From Halanaerobiaceae bacterium (GTDB taxonomy: Bacteria; Bacillota_F; Halanaerobiia; Halanaerobiales; CSSED10-376), in the NCBI GenBank assembly GCA_003557445.1, contig PWOK01000204.1:1-9892 (forward strand): a DNA stretch of 9,892 bases. Direction: 5' to 3'. Of this stretch, positions 5,736 through 9,892 are shown piece after piece; position 1 is the first letter of the stretch; each line of letters starts with the position of its first letter. The notes under the pieces are model-generated. The model saw only the letters and a list, made by a program, of their open reading frames with translations. It was not told the origin of the DNA and did no database searches. The position numbers and the translations under genes are program-made.

Positions 5736-7280
5736 TTAAATATTGCATCTTTGTAAGCCTTCTTTTGTTAATTTATATGTTTTATTACAAACCTCTTTAA
5801 TATATTTTCTATCATGACTGATACTGATAATAACTCCTTTGAATTGTGCCAGTCCTTCCCTTAATACAGAATTGGAAAGCGGACTAAAATTCCTGGTAGG
5901 TTCATCCATTAATAAGACATCATAATTATTCAGGATCATTTCCAGCAATAAAAGTTTGGCTTTCTGACCACCACTTAATTTACCTATTTTTTGTTTCATT
6001 TCCTGATAGGTGAATTTCATATTTCCCATATATGTACAGGCTTTTGTTTCTTCTTCTTTATTACCATCTGGTACCAGAAATTCTAATGGTGTTATATTAT
6101 AATTCAACTTATCACTGTAGTTCTGTGGCATATAAGAAACATTTATATCCTTTCTTTTCTGAAGAACTATATAAATTTCTTTCAATAAAGTAGTTTTACC
6201 AACACCATTATCACCAATAATTGCAATATGTTCAGGACCTGTCACCACTAATTTAATATTTTTTGATAATATTTTTTGATGAATTTTTAATTCATCCATT
6301 GATAAACTTAAAACAGTTTTTTTATTAGAAATATTGATATTACCACCTATAGTAAAATTAATTGCCTCTTCTACATCAGGTATTTCAAGAAAATCTTTTT
6401 TCTTTTTTTTAAATCTTTTTTCTTGTGCCTTTACAGATTTCATTTTTTTCTTTAACAATCTAGCACCAGCAGGATTTTTCCTGCTTATAGTTTCCTGTTG
6501 ATGTTTAACTTTATTATAAACCTGTCTCCACTGTTTCATCGTGGATTTGTGTTCAGCCCTTTGATCCCTGGCAATTTGCTCCTGTTTTTTAAGCATTTTC
6601 TTTCTTTTTTGGAGATAATCTTTATATTCCATTTTTTCAATACTATGACGGGGCTGGTTTTTCTTTTTGATCTGTTCCAGATGAATGATTATATTGGCTG
6701 TTTTTTCAATTAGGGTTTCATCATGTGATATAAACATAATCGGTATTTCAGAAGTAATAATAAAATCCTCTAACCATCTTAAAGTATCCAGATCCAGATC
6801 ATTAGTTGGTTCATCCAATAATAACACATCAGGATCTCTAACCAGTAATTTTGCCAGTTGTATTTTTATTTTCTCCCCTCCAGATAGGGTCTTAATTTTT
6901 TGCTTACTCTGGATTTTTTTCGGGTCTAACATCATATCAGAAAATATTGAAACCAGTTTGGTATAATCAAAATTATAATAACCCATCACTGGACTTTGCT
7001 TTGCCAGATATTCATAAATACTACAATTATACCATTCCTTATTTATCTCCTGCTCCAGATACCCTACATAATTTTCATTCTTTATTATTTTTCCTGAAAA
7101 CCAGCAATAGCTTTCAATCAATTTTTTATCATATATCATTTTTAAAAGGGTACTTTTCCCATTCCCTTCTTCCCCTATTACTACAGCCTTATCTCCTTCA
7201 TTTAAAGTAAAATTAAAATCATTAAGTAACTTTCTCTTCTTATTTTTTAATTCTATATTTATATTTTTCAAATCTATCAT
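5736..7280 (-). CDS. ABC-F family ATPase (ribosome-associated, possible antibiotic-protection type)
   Basis: The 514-aa protein has two ABC domains in tandem and no membrane segment, which defines ABC-F proteins acting on the ribosome. Domain 1: Walker A GEEGNGKST at 36-44, signature LSGGE at 132-136, Walker B DVLLLDEPT plus D-loop NDLD at 151-163, switch SHDE at 185-188. A very basic inter-domain linker follows at about 205-310 (KKRKKMLKKQEQ..., KRFKKKKKDF). Domain 2: Walker A GDNGVGKTT at 356-364, LSGGQ at 435-439, Walker B DVLLMDEPT at 454-462, switch SHDR. The second D-loop reads RNFSPLS instead of the usual NHLD. ABC-F proteins remodel stalled ribosomes or displace ribosome-targeting antibiotics. 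The gene sits behind a leader with two uORFs and two terminators, which favours an inducible resistance role over housekeeping. The start is supported by AAGGGTGA 6 nt upstream. The substrate cannot be told from sequence. Confidence 0.92.
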   Translation of the reverse strand: MIDLKNINIELKNKKRKLLNDFNFTLNEGDKAVVIGEEGNGKSTLLKMIYDKKLIESYCWFSGKIIKNENYVGYLEQEINKEWYNCSIYEYLAKQSPVMGYYNFDYTKLVSIFSDMMLDPKKIQSKQKIKTLSGGEKIKIQLAKLLVRDPDVLLLDEPTNDLDLDTLRWLEDFIITSEIPIMFISHDETLIEKTANIIIHLEQIKKKNQPRHSIEKMEYKDYLQKRKKMLKKQEQIARDQRAEHKSTMKQWRQVYNKVKHQQETISRKNPAGARLLKKKMKSVKAQEKRFKKKKKDFLEIPDVEEAINFTIGGNINISNKKTVLSLSMDELKIHQKILSKNIKLVVTGPEHIAIIGDNGVGKTTLLKEIYIVLQKRKDINVSYMPQNYSDKLNYNITPLEFLVPDGNKEEETKACTYMGNMKFTYQEMKQKIGKLSGGQKAKLLLLEMILNNYDVLLMDEPTRNFSPLSNSVLREGLAQFKGVIISISHDRKYIKEVCNKTYKLTKEGLQRCNI

Positions 7281-7326
7281 ATCAAATCACCCTTTAATTT
7301 TTTTAATATATTAAATTTCCCTGTAC

Positions 7327-7355
7327 AAAAAAACCATCTTCCTCATGAAAGATGG
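7327..7355 (-). terminator. Leader terminator 2 (attenuator) upstream of the ABC-F gene
   Basis: On the minus strand CCATCTTTC-ATGA-GGAAGATGG forms a 9-bp stem with one G-U pair (7334-7355), followed by seven T residues (7327-7333). It has no T-run in the other orientation, so it acts on minus-strand transcription. It lies 46 nt before the ABC-F start codon, so it is an attenuator in the leader. Its 5' arm can alternatively pair with 7485-7497. Confidence 0.75.
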
Positions 7356-7382
7356 ACTAATTTCAAAAAGTTATTTGTAAAT

Positions 7383-7414
7383 ATAAAAAACCTGAAGTAA
7401 TTTCACTCCAGGTT
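7383..7414 (-). terminator. Leader terminator 1 upstream of the ABC-F gene
   Basis: On the minus strand AACCTGGAGT-GAAATT-ACTTCAGGTT forms a 10-bp stem with one G-U pair (7389-7414) followed by a run of T residues (down to 7385). The stop codon of the 27-codon upstream ORF lies on the outer base of the 5' arm, so a terminating ribosome would cover it. It may also end readthrough from azlCD. Confidence 0.65.
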
Positions 7415-7496
7415 ATAATATACATATGCTAATATAAAAGATATTGCTATTATGTAAAATAGAAAAAAACTGCAATGAAATACACCCATCTTCCAT
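7413..7496 (-). CDS. Leader ORF 2 (27 codons) in the ABC-F leader
   Basis: ATG at 7494-7496, stop TAA at 7413-7415, coding a 27-residue peptide beginning MEDGCISLQFF. It starts 8 nt after the stop of leader ORF 1 and has no clear Shine-Dalgarno site, so it could be translated only by coupling or re-initiation. Its start codon lies inside the segment that can pair with terminator 2, and its stop lies at the 5' foot of terminator 1. That placement is the main reason to list it; it may be fortuitous. Confidence 0.35.
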   Translation of the reverse strand: MEDGCISLQFFSILHNSNIFYISICIL

Positions 7497-7497
7497 G
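7485..7497 (-). promoter_or_regulatory. Candidate anti-terminator arm in the ABC-F leader
   Basis: On the minus strand CATGGAAGATGG is complementary to CCATCTTTCATG (7344-7355) over 12 bp with one G-U pair. It repeats the 3' arm of terminator 2 (GGAAGATGG), so it competes for the terminator's 5' arm. The pairing would enclose terminator 1. Confidence 0.5.
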
Positions 7498-7504
7498 TTG
7501 AAAT

Positions 7505-7540
7505 TTATACAATTTGTAAATTTGGAAGAAAAGTGATCAT
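7505..7540 (-). CDS. Leader peptide 1 (11 aa) of the ABC-F gene
   Basis: ATG at 7538-7540, coding MITFLPNLQIV, stop TAA at 7505-7507. A purine-rich AGAAGGGGGA (7551-7560) lies upstream at a slightly long spacing (about 11 nt after the G-run). It begins about 30 nt into the predicted transcript. In known ABC-F and other ribosome-drug resistance leaders, drug-induced stalling on such a short ORF controls downstream termination. Translation here is predicted from the RBS only. Confidence 0.5.
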   Translation of the reverse strand: MITFLPNLQIV

Positions 7541-7576
7541 TGCTCTGAATTCCCCCTTCTGTTATTTCTTTATTAT

Positions 7577-7605
7577 ATTTTAACATATATATATTAAATT
7601 TACAA
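7577..7605 (-). promoter_or_regulatory. Promoter of the ABC-F leader transcript
   Basis: On the minus strand TTGTAA (7600-7605) is followed after 17 nt by TAAAAT (7577-7582), which is preceded by TG one base away (extended -10). A perfect TATAAT overlaps at 7572-7577. A TTGACG at 7615-7620 gives a poorer alternative. The predicted leader is about 285-290 nt long. The gene-free stretch 7281-7675 is therefore explained by this promoter, the two leader ORFs, the two hairpins and the REP-like copy 2. Confidence 0.5.
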
Positions 7606-7628
7606 TTTTAAGATCGTCAATTTATTTA

Positions 7629-7671
7629 CGACAAAAACCGACAGGTGCCAGGCACCTCCCGATATTTGTCG
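7629..7671. repeat. REP-like palindrome, copy 2
   Basis: The outer arms CGACAAAAA (7629-7637) and TATTTGTCG (7663-7671) match with one mismatch. The inner core AGGTGCC-A-GGCACCT (7643-7657) is a perfect 7-bp inverted repeat. It has the same length (43 bp) and orientation as copy 1, with near-identical sequence between the arms. It starts 4 nt after the azlD stop codon, so on the minus strand it forms a 3' hairpin of the azlCD transcript and may act as a weak terminator or stabiliser. Confidence 0.75.
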
Positions 7672-7675
7672 AATT

Positions 7676-7975
7676 TTAAATTAATGACAACAAAAAAACT
7701 GTAAAAATAGAACCCATAACTACAATCATTAAGTTAAATTTCTTTAAAGCAAGAATCAAAGCAATAAAACCTCCCACCAGAGCAGTCAGTGGATGATCGG
7801 TAGAACTGATAATTCCCGGAAATATCAAAGCAGTCAGTACAGCTACAGGAACATAACTGAGAAACCTTTCCAGAAAAACTGGTAATTTCTTTCCCGGGAG
7901 AATAACCAGAGGAAACATCCGCGGTATATAGGTAACCAGAGCCATACCCCCAATCAATATAATATAATCATTCAT
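7676..7975 (-). CDS. azlD: AzlD, small subunit of branched-chain amino acid exporter
   Basis: The 99-aa protein has about four hydrophobic helices and the family pattern TYIPRMFPLV near the N-terminus, then PVAVLTALIFPGI and a Gly-rich third helix (ALVGGFIALILALKK). Length is typical of AzlD. It pairs with AzlC to export branched-chain amino acids and their analogues (4-azaleucine in Bacillus). Its ATG overlaps the azlC stop by 8 nt (ATGAATGA), so the two are translationally coupled. A REP-like hairpin follows directly. The actual substrate in this organism is inferred from the family. Confidence 0.93.
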   Translation of the reverse strand: MNDYIILIGGMALVTYIPRMFPLVILPGKKLPVFLERFLSYVPVAVLTALIFPGIISSTDHPLTALVGGFIALILALKKFNLMIVVMGSIFTVFLLSLI

Positions 7976-8675
7976 CAGCCTTCTCTCCTTCTGGAAATAA
8001 TAATGTACCTATAAAAGCTGAGATAATTGCTATTAATATTATTCTCCAGCCTTCATAAAGAAAAATATACTGAGAAAAAAAATAAAATACTAAACTTAAT
8101 ACTACTGTTAATAAGAAAATAAATGATTTTGCTTTTGATCCTTTAATCTCCGGAACCAACAGACCGATAAACATAGCATAAAGAGCAATCCCCATACTGG
8201 CTTGAATTATTTCAGGCAGATTTGAACCAGCTACATAACCCAGAAATGTCCCACCTGTCCAGGCCAGATAAGCCGTTAAATTCAAACCCAGCATAAAAGA
8301 AATTTTTATATCATCATCTTTCATAGAAGATACAGAAAAAGTTTCATCAGTTATTCCAAAAGCTAAAACTGCCAACCATCCTGAAGGTACCTCATCATCT
8401 TTTACTTTTCTGGAAAGAGAAGCTGACATAAGAAAATGACGAAAATTTAATATAAAAGTAGTCATTATAATTTGAACTATTCCTGTACCCAGTGTTAATA
8501 AATTTATAGCGACAAATTGACTCGCCCCTGCAAAAACTAAAATTGACATTAAAACAGTATAATTTAATGGCACACCTGTAGATTTGCCAAGAATACCAAA
8601 GGTAATCGCTATAGGAATATATCCCAGAGCAATTGGAAATGCTGTTTTAATGCCACTCATTAAATTTTCCTTCAT
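7968..8675 (-). CDS. azlC: AzlC, large subunit of branched-chain amino acid exporter
   Basis: With the chosen start the protein has 235 aa and several membrane helices. The N-terminal GIKTAFPIALGYIPIAITFG, the ASQFVAINLL segment, the ILNFRHFLMSASLS motif and the FGITDETFSV segment are all typical of AzlC. The start is ATG 8673-8675 because a GGGGGA site lies 6 nt upstream. The frame stays open to an ATG at 8753, but those 26 extra residues (Cys- and Ser-rich) are unlike the family, overlap the -35 box and have no ribosome binding site. It forms an operon with azlD. No Lrp-type regulator gene (AzlB in Bacillus) is adjacent, but a 31-bp palindrome sits just upstream of the promoter. Confidence 0.93.
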   Translation of the reverse strand: MKENLMSGIKTAFPIALGYIPIAITFGILGKSTGVPLNYTVLMSILVFAGASQFVAINLLTLGTGIVQIIMTTFILNFRHFLMSASLSRKVKDDEVPSGWLAVLAFGITDETFSVSSMKDDDIKISFMLGLNLTAYLAWTGGTFLGYVAGSNLPEIIQASMGIALYAMFIGLLVPEIKGSKAKSFIFLLTVVLSLVFYFFSQYIFLYEGWRIILIAIISAFIGTLLFPEGEKADE

Positions 8676-8724
8676 ACTATATCCCCCAGTACATCCACAC
8701 ATATATTTATTAGAGCTTGTATTT

Positions 8725-8753
8725 ATTTTACTACAACTGTTATCTCTAATCAA
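8725..8753 (-). promoter_or_regulatory. Promoter of azlCD
   Basis: On the minus strand TTGATT (8748-8753) and TAAAAT (8725-8730) are separated by exactly 17 nt, giving a start near 8718 and a leader of about 43 nt. The -35 lies 10 bp from the edge of the palindrome at 8763-8793, so a protein bound there could act on this promoter. Confidence 0.5.
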
Positions 8754-8762
8754 ATCTTAAAT

Positions 8763-8793
8763 TTCTTATATAGATTTTAAATCTATATAAGAA
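8763..8793. promoter_or_regulatory. 31-bp palindrome in the azlC/lipoprotein divergent region (candidate operator)
   Basis: The arms TTCTTATATAGATTT (8763-8777) and AAATCTATATAAGAA (8779-8793) are perfectly complementary over 15 bp around one central base. Neither side carries a T-run, so it is not an intrinsic terminator. It is placed between two divergent promoters, upstream of the azlC -35 and 32 bp before the -35 of the lipoprotein gene. A dimeric or Lrp-like regulator site is the simplest reading. Confidence 0.5.
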
Positions 8794-8825
8794 GAGCGGG
8801 ATAGCTAAAATTTAAGAAGCTCTAC

Positions 8826-8854
8826 TTGCATGTATAAATTACATATGATAAAAT
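8826..8854 (+). promoter_or_regulatory. Promoter of the FMN-binding lipoprotein gene
   Basis: TTGCAT (8826-8831) and TAAAAT (8849-8854) are 17 nt apart, with a TG one base before the -10 (extended -10). The start would be near 8861, about 54 nt before the ATG. Confidence 0.5.
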
Positions 8855-8914
8855 AATTTGTGATAAATCACTCAAGATAAAATTTTTATTAAACATCCAA
8901 AAGGAGGTGGAAAA

Positions 8915-9424
8915 ATGAAAAATAAAATAATTTTTTCTTTTCTGGTTATAGTTTTTTCTTTTTTATTGTTATCAGCATGTGAAGCTCCTGAAGCTGAATG
9001 GCCAGTCTGGAATTTACAGGATGGAGATTATCGTGGTCATTTTGATGATAGAGAACATAATTTAAGTATTCAGGTCACCATTGAAAATGAGGAAATAGTA
9101 AACACTAGAATTAGACATCAGCAATATGATGGCATCGTATATGATTCCGCAGAACCTGAAATACCAGAAGGCTACATATTTAATGAAGAACAGATTAAAG
9201 GAATGGCTGAACAGTACAGAGAAGCTCTAAAATATCTGGAAGGTGCTCAAGGCCGTGATGAAATAGTAGAAAGACTAGCTTATATGGAAGGTACTCCAGA
9301 AGGCACCCCAGTTCTTGATGCTATTGAAACCGAAGTTGATGCAGTAAGTGCAGCAACTATTAGATCCAGTAAAATTGCCTCTGCTGTAAGAGATGCTTTT
9401 AATAGAGGTAGATATAGAGAATAA
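8915..9424 (+). CDS. FMN-binding domain lipoprotein
   Basis: The 169-aa precursor has a basic N-terminus (KNK), a hydrophobic core and the lipobox LLSAC with Cys22, so it is anchored outside the membrane by a lipid. The mature part has the pattern of FMN_bind domains: DGDYRGHF at the start of a beta-rich half (about 35-75), a helical insert, and near the C-terminus DAVSAATIRSSKIASAV (142-158). In that family an ApbE transferase attaches FMN covalently to the Thr of a Dxx(S/T)GA(T/S) motif; here the motif is D142-A-V-S-A-A-T148, with Ala in place of the usual Gly. Such lipoproteins carry electrons outside the membrane in anaerobes (Rnf, PplA-type systems). No apbE or redox partner is in the window. 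The strong site AAGGAGGTGG lies just upstream of the ATG. It is a single-gene transcript ended by a strong terminator. Confidence 0.85.
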   Translation: MKNKIIFSFLVIVFSFLLLSACEAPEAEWPVWNLQDGDYRGHFDDREHNLSIQVTIENEEIVNTRIRHQQYDGIVYDSAEPEIPEGYIFNEEQIKGMAEQYREALKYLEGAQGRDEIVERLAYMEGTPEGTPVLDAIETEVDAVSAATIRSSKIASAVRDAFNRGRYRE

Positions 9425-9449
9425 ATTAATTGAAATATTTGCAAGAAGT

Positions 9450-9485
9450 TATTAATAAAGGCCCTTTTTAGGGCCTTTATTAATA
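9450..9485. terminator. Intrinsic terminator after the FMN-binding lipoprotein gene
   Basis: Arms 9450-9464 and 9471-9485 form a perfect 15-bp stem with a GGGCCT/AGGCCC core and a TTTTTA loop, 25 nt after the stop codon. The T-tract after it is short (ATATTTTA). The symmetry lets it also act on the minus-strand gene converging from the right. Confidence 0.8.
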
Positions 9486-9508
9486 TTTTATCTGTGTATT
9501 GAATATCT

Positions 9509-9547
9509 AACCAAACCATAGCAATAATTGTTATTGTTTTGGTTTTT
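9509..9547 (+). terminator. Second, weaker hairpin in the convergent gap
   Basis: AACCAAA (9509-9515) pairs with TTTGGTT (9538-9544). Inside it, CAATAA (9522-9527) pairs with TTATTG (9531-9536), separated by an asymmetric internal loop. A T-run follows on the plus strand only. It could be a back-up terminator for the lipoprotein transcript. Confidence 0.3.
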
Positions 9548-9572
9548 AAATTGTTTCATCCTTAAATTATAC

Positions 9573-9892
9573 TTATTTAATAAAAGGTAATTTAATCTGT
9601 TTTAACTGTACATCAACTACTACAGGTCCTTCTATTTCTAAACTTTTTTCCATTAATCCATCAAGTTTTTCGGGATCACTTACTTTATATCCTTCAGCAC
9701 CAAAATTTGTTGCCAGAGCAGCATAATCAGGAACATGAATATCAATCCCAAAAGGATTAATATTTTTATGCTCCATTTTTTGTTTTTCTATTTCATAAAG
9801 ATGATTATTGGCAATAATTACAGTCACCGCTAATTTATATTTTACAGCAGTAGCTATTTCACTTAAAGATAATAAAAAACCACCATCTCCAA
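9573..9892 (-). CDS. Thiamine-diphosphate enzyme, acetolactate synthase-like, C-terminal end (partial)
   Basis: The frame is open from the stop at 9573-9575 to the window edge, giving 105 residues of the C-terminal ThDP-binding domain. It opens with the motif GDGGFLLSLSEIATAV and ends that motif with NN (VIIANNHLYEIEK), the GDG-x(about 25)-NN element that binds Mg and diphosphate of ThDP. HVPDYAALATNFGAEGYKV and a closing GPVVVDVQL follow, as in the IlvB/AlsS/benzoylformate decarboxylase superfamily. Only the C-terminus is present, so the reaction (acetolactate synthesis, or a related 2-oxoacid decarboxylation or lyase reaction) cannot be assigned. A GTG at 9825-9827 in the middle of the domain is not a start. 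It is not close enough to azlCD to count as an operon, so a link to branched-chain amino acids is only suggestive. Confidence 0.85.
   Translation of the reverse strand, partial: GDGGFLLSLSEIATAVKYKLAVTVIIANNHLYEIEKQKMEHKNINPFGIDIHVPDYAALATNFGAEGYKVSDPEKLDGLMEKSLEIEGPVVVDVQLKQIKLPFIK

Noticed and set aside
6498..7210. Three plus-strand open frames antisense to the ABC-F gene
   Set aside because: The opposite strand has full ABC-F motifs in frame; the antisense translations show no domain and no ribosome binding site.
8676..8753. Longer AzlC with 26 extra N-terminal residues
   Set aside because: The extension has no ribosome binding site, overlaps the predicted -35 and -10 boxes, and is unlike the AzlC family, while ATG 8673-8675 has GGGGGA in place.
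8761..8914. T-box or other amino acid riboswitch for azlCD
   Set aside because: The predicted azlC leader is only about 43 nt, and I found no T-box core or terminator/antiterminator pair in it.
9280..9519. Minus-strand open frame of 79 codons
   Set aside because: It overlaps the coding end of the FMN-binding lipoprotein and the terminator hairpin and has no recognisable domain.

Overview
The window is low-GC DNA (about one third G+C by eye). Its proteins are rich in Lys, Ile, Asn and Glu, its Shine-Dalgarno sites are strong, and one gene carries a LysM plus Gmad2 (spore-germination-type) architecture. This points to an anaerobic, probably endospore-lineage Firmicute. Halanaerobiales or a related clostridial group would fit, but the order is a guess. 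There are nine main genes, a two-peptide leader in front of one of them, two copies of a REP-like palindrome, and no tRNA, rRNA, CRISPR array or transposase.

Left end, minus strand (3605 to 1): a strong promoter drives two abutting genes that look like part of a MukBEF/Wadjet-type SMC operon. The first is a kleisin-like protein of 498 aa. The second, which runs off the window, starts as a JetB/MukE-like winged-helix protein and then continues in the same frame into SMC-like coiled coil and a hinge-like domain. No P-loop ATPase head lies between the two parts. It is either an in-frame deletion fusion or an undescribed architecture, and is one of the two best leads here.

Middle (3647 to 5690): a small minus-strand operon of two membrane proteins (an 86-aa protein and a DUF1622 protein) is divergent from a plus-strand gene for a cysteine-flanked double-LysM protein. 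A REP-like palindrome lies in the 5' leader of the membrane operon. The LysM gene converges, across a bidirectional terminator, on a minus-strand gene for a secreted LysM-LysM-Gmad2 protein. The Shine-Dalgarno site and signal peptide of that last gene imply a non-AUG (AUU) start.

Centre (5736 to 7620, minus): an ABC-F ATPase gene with a leader of about 290 nt. The leader holds an 11-codon upstream ORF, a 27-codon upstream ORF, two intrinsic terminators, and a segment able to pair with the 5' arm of the second terminator. This is the layout of a translation-sensing attenuator of the kind known to control antibiotic-protection ABC-F genes, and is the second main lead.

Right (7629 to 9892): a second REP-like palindrome directly follows azlD. 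Then come azlCD (branched-chain amino acid export, minus), a 31-bp palindrome in the divergent promoter region, a plus-strand lipoprotein with an FMN-binding domain, a strong terminator, and the C-terminal end of a thiamine-diphosphate enzyme (minus) cut by the window edge.
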